Shown here: in pieces, positions 11,901 through 25,454 of the stretch | How positions within the stretch are numbered: the first letter of the stretch is position 1 | Layout: each line of letters starts with the position of its first letter | Source of the DNA: Bryopsis sp. KO-2023 | Taxonomy: Eukaryota; Chlorophyta; Ulvophyceae; Bryopsidales; Bryopsidaceae | Direction of reading: 5' to 3' | DNA: 64,000 nt | Assembly (NCBI GenBank): GCA_030272585.1 | Contig: BSYQ01000002.1 | Location: 4,898,001 to 4,962,000, forward strand | The notes under the pieces: generated by a model | The model's database searches: none | Seen by the model: the letters and a program-made list of their open reading frames with translations, nothing else | Told to the model about the DNA's origin: nothing | Program-made: the position numbers and the translations under genes

Positions 11901-14570
11901 CCACATAGTCCAAGGTAGATTATCCTTCAAGTCCACGCCCATCACACACTTGGAAGATGGTCGATACATGCTTCCTATTGAGTTCGAAGCCACAATAAGG
12001 TGGCACTATTTTTGCCATTTTTGGAAACAAATCAGATTTGAACTATCACGCTTGCTTTTCCATCCCAAATATTTACAACTCGTAACTGGGGTTCGTTTCG
12101 GTGGCGACATGGCATTTTAACTTGCATATCCCCAACACTTTGTTACTCGAGATAGATGCTCGTTATTTGCTCCTCGCGTTCAGTGTCGACAACTCTCCGA
12201 CGAACTGAAAGTACTACTACGCCGGGCTGTGGTCGTAGCATCCAAGGATCTACAGATCCTGTGATCTTGAAGGGATGATCGGGCGCAGCAACGTGCGTTC
12301 TCTTTCGTCCAGCGTTTGGTTAGTGCGCAGCAACACGAAGTAGGTTCCAGACACGAGAGGAATCCTTCTTCGACCTAGCCGACCCTGATCTTTTGCACCT
12401 CGACTGCAAAATCTCCTGTCAATCTCTTTCTCTAAATAGACTCGACTTGTAGGAAGGGTGCTTCGGCTCCGAAACTAGTTTGTTAGGTCCCTGTAGGTTT
12501 TAGTGAAGTCGTTGCTGAGGTTGAGACTGGGTCCACACACACTTGCACAAACCAGAGAATTAATTTACAACTGTTCTCTATGAACGTAACCCCTAGAACC
12601 CGTACTAACCCGTACTACACACTCATACTACAAAATGAGTGCAAGTTAACGTATCACGCGAACTATGAAAAGGGAACTCCGAGAAGGGGGGCTGTTGGCA
12701 ATATTTATGGTCCGACAACGAAACACCGAGTTGATGCGACTATTATGAATAAATGATATAAACTTTTAGCCTTTTTTACGGATGTGACCACTTTTCCCAC
12801 TCGACACAGCTTTTCCTGAGCTCTTGTATTTTAGATTATCTTGGTAAGACCGGGACATGGCTTGTACTTTAGGAAGAAAGAGATTTAAAGGTCAACGATC
12901 ATTGGTGTTCTGTTATACTCTATTTCTTACCCTGAATTTGAGTAGCGTAGAATATCGACGTCAGCCTTTGCCTACGCGCGCTAGGAAGAGCATAGACGAA
13001 CGATGCGTGACGGGTAATATATGCTTATGAAGACGGTAAGAAAAAGGCTAAACTACTGGTTGGGGAAACAATGCTTTAGTTTTACAAAATAGTGGGGTAG
13101 TTCAGAGGGAACAGTTTGTGTCATTACTTCTCAATCTGTATCAAAAGTGTAAGCGTAGACTTTTCAATGAATCGACCAAGAGAGTCATTTCGCAAAACCA
13201 CATATGGGATGTTGTAAAGAATGCATCTTGGATTTATATGGGGTAGGAGTATTGATAAGAAGTGAACATTTAGAATTCTTGAAATGTTTTGCTACATCAT
13301 GTTAGGTGCCACTCTTGTGATGGCATTCTCTTGGAGAGATGATTCTCTTTGTCACCCTCATCACTTCCCCGAAGATGGCGTGTACTATGGGGACTACTAC
13401 ATATAAATCACCTACTGCTTTGATCGCACGAAAAGTATGCTTTTTTTACTTTTCATGTTTCGAAACGTAAGAAGTATTGTGGCTCTAAAATTCAAAAACA
13501 TATGATAGGACTTGGTTGAAGCTTGATCAAATATTACGCTTGGGAACGAAAAGTTCGATTCACAAAAAAATCAAACCCTCTGCATTGAAAACTCCTGACC
13601 CTTTATAATGGACCATAAAGATCAATCCACAATAACCTTATCAAGAAAAACCACATATCCAACTAATATAACGCCATCTACATTGTTAAGATGGGTGGTA
13701 TGCTAGGGAAAACTTCCCTTGGTCAGGAAAAATAGAAAACGAGGAAAGTATTATCTCGTTGGGCAAGAGTTGGCAAGACAATATGAGCATCACGAGTGTC
13801 ACATCGCTCTAGTGATGATAGGCATATATCAAATCTCGTTATCTAAAATAAACCAATATACAGTGCCGTGACTTATTTAAACTTGCTTTGACACGTTAAG
13901 GGCATGATGGATGCATGCATAAGAAGTTGACGGTACTTGCTCCTCCATATCAATTTTTCTTTGTGGACAAATAGTGTCATATTTCCCCCCTTTTTTTTCC
14001 TCTCAAATGTCTGTTTTTCTCCCAGAACTCTTGTAACAAGAAAATCTAACCGGAACGACTGTTGGTCTTTACTACCCCATGCAACGCAATACCTGAAGAG
14101 ATTGCTCTGGGACATATAGAACTAAAAACAAGGCAATCCAGAAGGCTCGGGGGAAAAATGTAGCAATAAAAATTGAAATACTCTAGGAAGTGAGTTGCGA
14201 TTGATACTATTGTGATCTGGTAACATTACCTAATTATTATATAAATTTTATCGAGGTTAATCCGTGTGCTTGTGCGTTTGGAAAGGGAAAAGCAAAAAAT
14301 TGAAGGAGTCACTTGAGCAACTAATATGTCTAGAGAAGGCACAACCAATGTTCTTTAATATGTTGGAAGGATTCTTTGTTTGTAACGTTGATTTTCTTTT
14401 AGCTCAAAGTGCATGGGGCCAACTCCTTCGGCACCACGACATATTTGTGTTGGGGTTAGACACGGGAAGTTGCGGGCCCGAGATAAGTAAGCTTAGGAAG
14501 CCTTTGGGTTTGAAAATAAATTTGCTGAGTGTGTGGATAAATATAAAACAATAATAATGAATGTAAAATA
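8911..14570. other. Gene-poor stretch of AT-leaning sequence
   Basis: Only short ORFs occur (the longest is 115 codons at 11,773-12,120 plus, unrecognised). I find no splice-supported exon series, no RNA gene and no clear repeat. The lack of homopolymers and resemblance to the relic regions suggest further decayed mobile DNA, but no protein motif supports this directly. Confidence 0.4.
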
Positions 14571-14575
14571 TATTG

Positions 14576-14815
14576 AAAGTATTAAATTGGATTGGTATTC
14601 CCTAGAGTTAGCGCAAGCCATGTGCAAGAGGTGGCAAGAGGTTGTAGCCTTATCGAAAGATCAAGTTGAAAGCACGGCCTTATCGAAGAGAGCAAGAGTT
14701 AAATGTGGCACCTCAAGGGATCGGAGTGACCTTAATATTCAATAAAACAAGCAGGAACACGCATCCACGCTTTCAGGAACAAGTTACAAAAGGAAATTTC
14801 CCGTTCACTTCCAGG
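14576..14815 (+). mobile_element. Unnamed repeat element, copy 1
   Basis: This stretch recurs in diverged form at 31,851-32,245. Shared blocks include CGAAAGATCAAGTTGAAAGC, GCGCAAGCCAT, AACACGCATCCACGCTTT and AATAAAACAAGC. Translations are also alike: copy 1 has KDQVEST...SKRARV and then, in another frame, IKQAxTRIHAxRxKLQ before a stop. Conservation at protein level suggests a formerly coding mobile element. I do not recognise the family. Its ends cannot be defined from two copies. Confidence 0.65.
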
Positions 14816-14829
14816 TACTATTTTTCCTG

Positions 14830-17800
14830 AATAAGAAGAGCTCACTCCGAAGGCTTGTACCGATTCATTGCACGAAACCTCTAAAAAGGATTAGTTCATA
14901 TATCATCGAGGATATTCTAAATTGCACCGAATATGAACATTTTCAGGGTTTACGAAACTTCTTTATCTCGATATAAATTATGTTAGTGCCTTTTTTTTAT
15001 TCACGCAAGGTTCTCAAGGCATACACACAACGTTGAACTACGACGACGTATGGAATTGATTGACCTTTGATGTATGACTATAACTTTTCTTTTCCCCATA
15101 AGGCTCTTATGGGATACACCACGTCCAATTGAAGCCAAACAGAGAATTGGATTGAGAGTAAAAAGGCGTTTTTCTATCTCCAATCTCGACATTCTGTATA
15201 TCGTCAAAAAATCATTACTAATAATATTCAAGGAAATTAAAGAAGGGGGGGGGTGAACACTCTAGTTGTTGAGGTGTTGGCCAGACTTGTAGATAATTCA
15301 CGTTGACACTAAGTTTTTACACAGATAGAGGGGTAAGGTTTAGGCAAGGGCACGATTCAAAATCAATAAGTTTATAAGTTCTTGTTTAAGCCAAATCTCC
15401 TTTGGTGTTTTCTTTTCTTCGTCGAGGTTTTTATATGGCCGAGATTTCAACGAGTGTATTTTTCTACGAGCCTTGATCGAGTGGAGCAATATAATACAAA
15501 AAGAAAAAAAAAGGGCGAAAAAACTGTTTGTGATATGACATGAGAGGGTGAAAAAGAAGGTTTATCGTTTCTCAAACGTGAGTTTTTCTTTTCTTTAGGA
15601 ATTGAAGAGTGAAGGAAAAAAAATGAATCGATGTGTTTGAAATTGTCACCTCTTGCGGGTCCACATTATAAGCTCTGAAAAAAAAGCAAAAAAAGAAATT
15701 CATACGATAATAATTCACTGAAAAAAATGGAAGAAGAGGGAGGAAGAGGGAAAAAAAAGAAAAGGCAAAATTTATTTTCAAAATCAGCAGAAAACTAGAG
15801 AAGAGAAGAAGATATTATTGAAGGTTGAAAAAGAAACCCACTGGCATGTGGAGGGCAAAAAAAATTACACCTGAAAACTAAAAATGAAAGAAAAACAACA
15901 CTAAAAATTGAAAAACCAGCAAGTGATCAAAGCTAAAGGACAGGAAAATTTTTTATCACTTGCTCCCCTTTTCGTGAAAGAAAAGGGGAGAAAAAAAAAC
16001 TTCACAGAAAATTGAAGCACATAAATGAAGAAAAAGTCTTCTACGAAGCGTGTATATTTTCAGTTGAATTCGTTTCTCATGTTTCCTTCTCTTGTTCCTG
16101 GTTTGTGTTGGGGGGGGGGGGGGGCGAATATTTTTCCAACAGTTCGTAAAATATGTTTGGCTGTGGAGAAAAAAACGAGTATTTCTCACCTTTATTTCTG
16201 GTTTTTTTTCATTTCCGGGCACTGGCCAGGCTGAAAATAGGAAAGAAAAAAAATGTCCTCCTTTTCCACTTTTCCTATGTTAACAAAAACCCAACAGAAA
16301 TCTGTTTTTTAGTTCTGCCCTTTTTATATTTCCCTCTGACTTCTAGATATTAAACGTTTCATTCCTGGATAAAATTTTCCTGAATTTTGTTTCTTTCTCC
16401 TACCAAAATCAAGAATTTTCCTTCCCCCCCCCCCAAAAAAAGTGATAATATTAACAGTATGAATAATAAAACAATCATTATTTGTTTTTCTTACTGTTAT
16501 TCTCCAGCAAAAAAACAGGCACCTTGTTTTCCTACAGAAATCTTCTTTTTTTTCGACCTGAGTTGCAGAACAAAAAATAAAAAACATAATCTTATAAGAA
16601 GAAAAACAGTGAACAGAAAATTCTCAAAAACATGAATAGAAAAACAGTGGGAAAAAAACCCCAAACCAGCTGTGGAGAACCTTTCCTTTCCCGTCGAAAT
16701 TCTTTTCGTTATTTTCTGTCGACCGCTGGTCGGAAACACCCGTTTTCTTCCCATCTTTTTCCGCTGGGGTTAATAAATCGTTTCCGAATGAATTGACGTC
16801 CGTTACCTGATGCGCAGCACGATCAAAACAGCGGGAAAACAGAAGGAGGAGGTGGCAGCGGAGCACGGGCTTTCATTCCTTGGCGGGTCAGCGCCCTGTG
16901 CGAAAAAAAGAAAAAAAGACGGAGAAAACCTAGGGGGTCAAAGGAGGAGATACCTCACCAGTGTGACAGGTTTTGACGGCAAAACGCGCTTACCAAATTT
17001 CCAAAAAAAGTGATATTCTAAAAAAAGTTATTACGCACGTGGATGGGAACGAAAACAAACGAACAAGCTCGACACACAAGGTGTTTTTTTTTTTTTTGCC
17101 TGACAAGGGTTTTTCGTTTTTTGGTTCGACCCTGTTTTCCGGCGTTTGTCCACCACGAACGCTGCCTCTTCAAAACCCAGAGCTGTTATAATCGCAGTCT
17201 CGCATTATCGCGCGATCGACCCCCCCTATTTCGCTATATCGATGTGAAAGGTGCTACTGCGCCTGTAGTCCACCCTCCCCAAACACACAGACACCCCAAC
17301 CCCTATTACCTATTACCAGGTAATAGGTCGATGTTGTTCACAGACGCAGTCGCCACTGGATGCAACAGCCATGTCGCAATCGACACCCTATTTGGTTGTC
17401 AGCTTTTGCTTTTTAGGGAAACGAAAACTCCACCGACCACCCTTTCCTTCTCAAGAAGAGATGCGCTGAAAAGAAAACGCAAAAAACAAGGTCATTTTTC
17501 CTCTGCGTCGATTATGTTCTTTTGGACCGGACTGCGCGGTCTTCTCCGGTCCGGAGCTTAACCCTTTCCCTGTGAAAGTCATTGCAATACATCTATTCAC
17601 TGTCTGGCTGTTGCTGCATCGTTGAAGCATAGTGCACGGACCGTTGGAGTTTGGGTAAACCGCTGGATTTACCCTTGGCCGAATATGGAGCGCCTGTGGG
17701 CCTGAATGCCTGTCACAGTGCACGAACCCCAAACCCTTCGAAAATGCGAAAAACAAAAAAAATATCAAGAACTGATTCGTTGTTCTAAAGTGCGCTTGAT

Positions 17801-19000
17801 TTAAGTGGACTTTTGAGTTTTTTTAAGCAATCAGCTAACAACACTCTTCTCACTCACCCACCCAGAGTATGCTTTACCACGCCAGGTTGCACCCCCAATC
17901 ACCACCACGCCTAAACCTTCCTCTCAAGCAAACTCAAACAATCGCGGGCGGCTGCGGAGATGAGCGCAAAGCGTTGAAGTCGACCAAAAACCGAGAACAA
18001 CGCCAGAACTCAGCCGCCTTTTACCTGTCTGTCTAGACATCACTTCCTGCAGCGGATAAATAAATCAAAATATTTAACCCACAGCAAAAGAGAGCGTTCA
18101 CTCTCCATGATGCTGGAAAAGATCCAAAAAAAGAGCAGCCTCCAAACACAAACACAGCTTTACAACGAAAGAGAGGGTGGCGTGATGAATCCCATAACGA
18201 TAAGAACAAGAATCCTTCTTCAACTGGGGAAAACCCCGCCGCCAGCGTAAAAAGCGAAAAAGCTAGGGTGGTTCACCGTTCAAACAGTGTTTCGTTGATC
18301 AAGACTCCCTGCGTGCGTGCTGCGCAAGATTCTATAAAATGTCTAAGTAGATTAAAGTAGGGTCAATCCTGTGTGGGCAATTGCAATCATAGCAAGCCAC
18401 AGTCAAAATTAATAATCAAAATAATAATATTAGTATTATCTTTATCTTTTTTCTTGTAATCAAAATTCGAACCCTGGAAAAGAGCAACCACAAAAAAGGG
18501 GAGGTCATAATAAGGGGGGAGGAAAAGAGGAAGAGTTTTGAGTTAGTGGCGAAAGAATTCTTATCCATAAGGGAGTGTTGGGGGGGAATGGGGGGGTGTT
18601 CCCCCCGATTCTGTAAATATGCAATACAGCCAGGCTTAATCACTCATTGTTTTCACAAAAGCCCAGGTCCAGAGAATCTCAGCCTCTGGAATTCACCAAG
18701 AAAAGAAGAATAGCATCTTTTCCATCTTTTCGTCAACACTCCTTACTCACCCTGGAGATTAATCATCACTCAGAAAAAAAAAAGCAAGTCTAAAAACAAC
18801 ACCAACTGAAAGAAAGCCACAATCCAACAAATGGTATTTAGGATTTTTTTTTTTTTTCACAGCAACAAGAATATCAAGCTATTGCCTGATATGAGGAAGA
18901 AATGGAGTTCAAAGTTTCTTAAAGATAAAAGGCTGAGAAAAAAAGGGTGCATCACCAGCTTCACCCTCTTTTTTTCAGAGGTCCGTTTTTGTCTTGGCGC
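14830..19000. other. Homopolymer-rich non-coding stretch
   Basis: The texture changes at about 15.25 kb to A/T runs and G/C runs (for example a G run at 16,111-16,123 and a C run at 16,425-16,434). ORFs here are low-complexity Lys- or Phe-rich products of the runs. A near-perfect 19-base palindrome (CCTATTACC, one base, GGTAATAGG) lies at about 17,309-17,327. No supported gene is seen. Confidence 0.5.
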
Positions 19001-22000
19001 AAAAATGGGGGTGTCAGCGGACGCAACCAGCAGGGGACATCAGGGTCCTAGTCAGACATAGAAGAAAGTCGAACCACAAATCTACCAAGAGGTTTCCCGG
19101 CACTTGCCTGTTGTCTTTGACTCGTTCGAAAAAGTCGGGGCAGCAGCCCAATACAAGCTTGGCAAACAAGCGATCACCACGACCAGTTTCAATCAGGTTT
19201 TATTCTGAAACCTGCAACTTGCAGGCTCGACACCCCAAAGCAAGCGACCAGCTTGCTCGTGCACGTCTCTTTTGAAAACATCAACAAACCTCTCCCAAGC
19301 TCTGGTTGTCGCTGGGTCGATATTCAATCGACCCCAGTCTGGACGACCTCAACAAGAAACGATTGGAAGTGTATCATTGTACTTGTTGCCCAACTTCATA
19401 TCTGCCCCAACCGCCAGAGATGGTGGAACGCTGTGTGTTGAACTCGACCTTGGGTCTGACTTCGCCCGAACTTGCGAAAAAAAAATGTGGCTGGGTCCCC
19501 CCCCTCTCCCAACCCCCCCTCTCCAACATCATCTGAGGGGACCCGCTCCTAGTCACCCATGCATCATCATTGGTAGGCCCGGCCATCCTCAGATGCACGG
19601 TGACTCGAGCTAACCTGTATACGAAGTTGAATGAGTCGGTTTGAGGGTTCGCACCAAAACTCGGTTGAGGCGTCAAAAGCAAATGTCAGTTCTGCAACTG
19701 ACACGTCGGTGGAATGAGTGGCTGGGAGCTCGCCACGCTGGCGGCAATGACGGACTGTGGCGCCGCCAGCTGCGAAACAGTTCTCTGTTTTGATCAGAGT
19801 GCTTTGGGATCTAGGGGGTGATCAGTGATCGTTTTGGGATCAGTTCAAGGGTCGGACCAAGACAGCCGTTGCAGCTCGCGATTCTTTGCAGCTTTCAATG
19901 TGGTGTCGCGATGAACAGCGAGCCGACGTATCCCTGAACGACTCTCAAAAAGTATTTTCTCGTGGAGCGACCACGCCTGGGATGGTTGTCGTGATCGAGT
20001 TGTGGTGGTGAGGCTCGGGGAACATAACTGCTCGATGGACGCAATGGTCGTGGCAGTGTTTCGACTGGAAAGCGCTTTCGACGACACTCACAAATGAAGA
20101 AGTCGCCGTCAAACTCGAAGCCACAGGTGACGCCCTGCCAGATCGCGACAACAAAAGGTTCAACAGGTCCGGCAGTTTTATGAGACAAGGGTCGGACGGC
20201 AGATTTTCGGTGACAGGGATAACTCGTTGTAGAAAAAAAACAACAAGGGTACGCCGTGGATCTGTTGGCATGTTTTTTTTCTCTTTCTCGTTTCTCAGGG
20301 AGGACTGGAGCAAAATATTTGATAGGACTTGTTCCATTATTTTTGTTTTCCCGGCGAAGAAGCGGCCTGTGGATGTCTTTGTGGAAATTTGGAGAGTGTT
20401 TTTTCAAGGGGGGCTGTGGGGGGTAAATAATTTTGAAAAGGGAACCCCGAGGCTCTCAACTGGTAAAAGAGTCCAGACCTTTCTGAAAACAAATAAATTT
20501 ATCAAAACTTGAAACAGCCGGAAAATTAAAGATGAGAAAATTCTGAATCCTTTTTTTTTCTTTCACAACAGAAACAGGCTTCTTTCTGGGGGTAATAAAT
20601 TCAGGCATGAAGGTAAGAAAGAAAATGAAAAAATATTGGAAATAAATCAGTCCCCCCCCCAAAAAAAAGCAAATTAAAAAAAAAAACCCTCTGAATGATG
20701 AAAGATGCTGTGAGAATGTTTCTTTTCAGTGGTGTTTTCTTCCAAGATTAAAAAGAATGAATAAGAAAACCTTTACTCCTCACCAGTGTTCTTTTTTTTT
20801 TTTTTTTCTAGTTCAATTCTGAAAGAATGATTTATTTTTTGTGAAAATAAAGAGTCATATCAACTGTTCGTGCCCACAGGCTCAAGCAACTGACCTGCAT
20901 TTTAAAAACTATTTTTAGAATTTGATTATATTTGAGATAAACTGGTGGACGACAGTAGGGGTTCGAATCCCTTGTGTTGCTTTGATAAAAAAATTTCTTT
21001 TTTTTTTCTACTGTTCGTCTCTTTTTTCCTAACTATATCTTTTCTTTTAAAAAAAGAAAAGAAAAGTCTGTGGTTTTCTGTTCGAGTTGATAACTTTTTT
21101 TTATTTTTTCAACCTTTTTTTCCCCAGAGATTCCGGAATGAAGTTCAAGGTGTAATGGCACAGGGGTCAGTGCTGTTCTTAAAACGTTATTTATTCAACT
21201 TAGTTTATTTCTTTATTTTGGTTCTTTTCAACATTGATTTTTCAATTTTTTATTTGTCTTTCAAGAAATTCAACACCCCTTTTTCAGTATCTTCTTTCTG
21301 TGACACTTTTATGTCGAGCGCCGCCTGCCTAATGATGAAAATTTCCTTTTTGAATTCTTAACCTCGAATTATAGCATGTTTGGGGTGCTGGAAACCAGCC
21401 AGCCGACCAGCATTTTCATTAACATGTAGTGCAAGCCAGCCAGCCAGCCAGGAAGCCAACATTTCCATGTGGGAAAAATGAACCAGGCAACCAGCATTTC
21501 CACATGTGGTGAGAATGTTGGTGGAGGCCGTGTCTGACCCTCCCTCCTGTTCTGGAGATGGAAGGGGTGCAATGCATTGATGTATATGCATCAGGTAAGC
21601 AATTCGGAATGAAAACAAAATGCAACTCTGCACCTGATTGGAATGATTGTTTGGGCAAAAAAAATCTTGTTCCTTTTTTTCCCTTTTTCTTCATTAGGAC
21701 AAGAGCCCCCCTCACAAACTGACCATTGAGACCTGCTGCCAAATTTCTTAACTTGCGAAATCGAAGAGAAACAAACACTGTGAGGTTGGTAATAGACTGG
21801 TATAGCCTGGATTGACTTGAAAAAGAAAAGGCACCATAGATTCTACCTCCCAATGAATCAGCTTTGCCAAAGTGGAAAATAGATTTTTCAATGGAACACC
21901 TTATTCCCCCCCCTTCTTCCCTTTTCCAACTTATTGAAGTTGCGGAGACCTGGACATGTTGTTCTAGCTCTTGACGATTGGGGGGTGGATTGCAAATGAA

Positions 22001-23100
22001 CAAAAATGCCTGCCATGGTTTGGGAAGAAACAGGAGCCCTGTCTCAAAAGGAATCCAAGAATGCAAGAATAACCAGAAGGCTTGCTAGGTCAGGATGACT
22101 GTCACCCACTCATCTGCTGAAGAAGAAAAAGAAAAAAATACTGCTACTGGATGAGCTAGACATGCCAGGATTAGCTTTCTTCCTCATTGGTTATGGAGAG
22201 GGGTGGAAAAAACGCTTTTCGAAAGTGTTGTGGGGCCTGCCTCCACAACGAAAAAAACAGAAAATAAAAGCATCAGTTTCTTCTGTCAATGCCTCTCTAT
22301 TAAAAGAAGGCACTTTGATTTTATCGACCCAAAGGTCAGACTGGCCGATTGAATTGTTAGGGGCTGCTCTCCTGAATTCCCAGAAATTTAACCTTGACCT
22401 AAACACAACTATAGGCAATGACGTGGAATATATGTATGTTTTTTTAAGAGGATCCGTATCAAACACGACCGAAGCCAATTCCAGGTTTAGATTTTCAGGC
22501 TGACAGTTCAGTGTGTTTTTTTCCCTTACCAAAAAATATCGACACCCTTCATCAGTTCTTTTTTTACTCATGTTTTTTGGTTTGATCTGTTTATTTTTTC
22601 GGAGTGCAGTCTTGCTAATTTGCCCAGAAAATTCAATGCATAAGGAGGTAATGCATTGGAGGTAATAGGGAGGTTTGGGGTATGACTGTGTGTGTGAGGG
22701 GTATTAAATCTGTTTCATCAGAAATCTTTAGGCTGGGTACTGTTGGGAACGATTTCTTTTTTGGGAGGGGCGCTGGCAGCCTGATGTAGGTTACTTGAGA
22801 AAATCTTGAGAATCTTAGGAATCTGTTTTGTTTCTGTGTCACTTGAGAGAAGCCTTTTTGATAAGTGATTTCAGGTTCTGGTGGACGACGAATAAATTTT
22901 AGACACTCTTAAAGACATCACACAGCACGGTTTTTCCCATACTGTGATGCACAACAGGAATCACCGTTTGTACAGTTTCTTTTCGCCGCTTCTTACAAAT
23001 GCGTCAGTCGTCGGTGGAATAGTGGGAACGGACAGAAACGGCCGAGTTTAAACACTGTTGGTTCGAATATGTGGGAGTAAGGTGTATTGGCGGTCTCTCT
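19001..23100. other. Stretch without a supported gene
   Basis: The longest ORF is 215 codons on minus (21,419-22,066). It is unrecognised and partly built from short repeats at 21,390-21,510 (CCAGC runs and three CAYATTTCCA-type blocks), so I treat it as chance. A T-arm-like GGGGTTCGAATCCC at about 20,958-20,971 lacks a matching D arm. Long T runs occur near 20,790 and 21,000. Confidence 0.4.
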
Positions 23101-23103
23101 GGT

Positions 23104-23203
23104 CGCCAGCTGCAGAATGAAATTCCCTCGACGAAGCGATTTTCTGACTGAAGTTTCTGTGTTTGTCTGAACTCCTCTGTTTCCTCTGTGAACGGGTTTT
23201 CCA
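23104..23203 (-). repeat. Dispersed repeat family, copy 1 of 3
   Basis: About 100 bp centred on CGACGAAGCGATTTTCTGAC, read on plus. It recurs inverted at 24,434-24,538 and again in this orientation at 26,554-26,623. Minus-strand translations share LQSENRFVEG in one frame and TSVRKSLRRGN in another. Consistent strand and frame across copies points to a relic of a coding mobile element or a conserved untranslated module. The family is not recognised. Confidence 0.7.
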
Positions 23204-24059
23204 TTGTCTGATTGTTGTTGAAGTGCTTCCGATTGTTGAAAGACACTTGAAGCTGACTCCAATGAGTTCAATTTGTTTTTCCTGCTCTGCGGGCCTTTTT
23301 TTGAGAGATAGAAGGAAACTTCAGGCAGTGGGCGTTTTGGTGTTGATTTTGCTGTATGTCTCTCTCAATGGATGTTAGCTCCTCAGCTTGTAGTGTCTGG
23401 TGCTTGTCTGTCAGAATCGTCAAGGGCCTTCATTTCAAGAATCCTCTTCATTATCGATAGACTCTCTCAGAGCGCTGTTGCTTCTTTCTCTTTTTTGCTT
23501 TTTGGAACCTCTTTTTTGCGAAAACGATCGTCTCACCGAGGTTTCAAACAGGCCGTCATTTTCATAGAACTGATTAAGTCCATCCAAACGTTTAGCCGAG
23601 GCAGACGTGCCCGCTCAGAGCTTCGGTGGGAGAGTTTTGTAGATAAAAGAAGCTCATTGGTGAATCACACAGTTTTTGTCTGAAGGTTGGCGGGACTCGA
23701 TCAGAACACCCCGCTGGACGTCAACAGAGCCAGGGGTATCAGGATGAAGGAAAAAGAAGGAAAAAAAAAAAAGATAAAAGAAACCGACCTCTACTCCAAC
23801 TCGCCTCGAAGTAGGGGTAGATGCGATTGCAAAGATTAGGACCCCCATCACATTCCTATGCGTGGATTTTACGGTTCCAGTAGACCGATCGCTCATCACT
23901 TTCTGCAGTAACAGAGAATAGCTCCTTTGATGTGGGCTCGAAGCAACAGCCATGTATTGCAACGGTATTCCGACGGTTCGTTGGCAGATGACTAGGGTAA
24001 GAAACAGTAAGAAACAGTTGGTTAAGTGGATTTCAAGAGGAAGTTTTTTTTTTTTCCTT

Positions 24060-24140
24060 TTTCCTGGGCTTCTTTGGGGGGGCCATAAAATTTCTAGGGG
24101 GGCCAGGCCCCCCCAGCCCCCCTCCTGGTTGCGCCTATGG
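24060..24140. repeat. Degenerate end of a G/C-tract inverted-repeat element
   Basis: It contains GGGGGGGCC, GGGGGGCCAGGCCCCCC and ends GGTTGCGCCTATGG, matching the right end of the 174-bp element at 24,928-25,101. The left end is not clear. It looks like a second, decayed copy or a half element. Confidence 0.5.
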
Positions 24141-24433
24141 GTGCATCACTAGCTTTGGCATCTCTGTTCTTCAGGTCATCATTATTGAGAGCAAAGAAAC
24201 AAGACAGTGTTGAGGAAGGTTGAAGTTTCCGAAGAGAGGATTTCGAAACAAGCACTGTTTTCGATTCAAGGGAGAAAACTCATCAGACAGTGTTATAACA
24301 GCACAAGGCAGCAGAAAAAGAAAGTATGCTCCGAAGGACAAGCAAAGAAAAGGAAAGCTAGTTCGACATTCACTGCAGGCGGTTTCAGCTGGGCATTGCT
24401 ATTTGAAAGTACCGGAAACCCAAGGCAGCCAAA

Positions 24434-24538
24434 GAAAACCTGTTCACAGAAAAAACAGAGGACTTCAGACAAGAACAGAAACTTCAGTCAGAAAATCGCT
24501 TCGTCGAGGGAATTTAATTCTGCAGCCGGCGACCAGAA
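24434..24538 (+). repeat. Dispersed repeat family, copy 2 of 3 (inverted relative to copy 1)
   Basis: Nearly the reverse complement of 23,104-23,203. The shared translation includes TSVRKSLRRGN and, in the other frame, KLQSENRFVEG followed by a stop. Similarity to copy 1 extends on both sides at protein level (KPVH-RxNRG upstream and PATRK-like downstream), so the original unit was larger than the conserved core. Confidence 0.7.
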
Positions 24539-24927
24539 AGCACGTTGAAATATCTTTCTCTACCACAGTGACGCCAAGAGTGTCCAAACTCGAGCGTTTC
24601 TGGACGTCCCTGTCTATCCAGTGACGACTGGACGCGGATTCTATCTGCATCGAGTGACGTCCTTGGCGGAAAATCAAAACCTGCACTCGGAAGCCTCACA
24701 CGAGTGTCGTCGTTAGCGTCTGCAATCCACCAGGAGGTTTTTTAAATGAACGAAAAACTATATCGAGGAGCTTTGACACGATGTCCGAAAGAGGGAGCGA
24801 CGGACAGAATCACGGCCAGGTACCTACCAGGTCCGAACGCAGGAGGCAGGAGTATCAGTTTAGCGTCAGTTTAGGGGATATTTGAGTCTCTGACCTTCAG
24901 GTTGTCGCCCTCTCGCAGCCCAAGGCC

Positions 24928-25101
24928 CATAGGCGTAGCCAGGAAAATAAACTGGGGGGGGGGGGGGGGCAAAACGAATTGGGGAGGGTCAGTTTAAAAT
25001 CCAACGTAGAGTTCACATGTAGACACCCAGTCCGCAAATTTCTTAGCGGCCGACTCTTGGGGGGGCCAGGCCCCCCCCAACCCCCCATGGCTACGCCTAT
25101 G
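24928..25101. mobile_element. 174-bp MITE-like element with CATAGGCGTAGCC terminal inverted repeats
   Basis: The left end is CATAGGCGTAGCCAGG and the right end CCATGGCTACGCCTATG, an inverted repeat of 13 bases. Next to each end is a long G or C tract (G run at 24,954-24,969; GGGGGGGCCAGGCCCCCCCC near 25,060-25,077). The interior is too short to code. A related half lies at 24,060-24,140. Flanks are similar (CCCAAGGC versus CCCAGGCG) but I cannot call a clean target-site duplication. Confidence 0.65.
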
Positions 25102-25454
25102 CCCAGGCGCCCATTGATTAATGATAGACCTGGAAATATGCAGCAACTGTGAACAGAACGCAGTTCGAAGTTTGAGGTTTACCCAAACCGTGAGAACTCG
25201 TCCGAGCTTCTCCAGAACAGGAAAGCGTTTTCCTGTCCCCCACACAACAGGTCCCCACACTGTCACCCACCTGACTCTTTGGTGGCTTTGGTCACCACGC
25301 GTGAGCATAGCGAGGACAGGGATTCGGACGGCTGGTTTGGACTGGGGACGGATGTGAAAACGTCGGAGACCCGCTCGACGCGTGCACAGCTCGAGTTTCT
25401 GGTGGTTGGGTGAATCATCCTTGGGGGGGGGGGTACTTGAGTGCGACATCGCTG

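Noticed and set aside
17043..17561. 172-codon plus-strand ORF
   Set aside because: Starts in a T run, mixed composition, no motif; it overlaps a palindrome. Treated as chance.
20883..20985. Possible tRNA around GGGGTTCGAATCCC
   Set aside because: The T arm pairs and GCAAC/GTTGC could form part of an acceptor stem, but no D arm or anticodon arm is found and the span is about 96 bases of AT-rich sequence.
21419..22066. 215-codon minus-strand ORF
   Set aside because: No recognisable motif, no splice context, and its C-terminal part is made from short CCAGC-type repeats. Likely chance.
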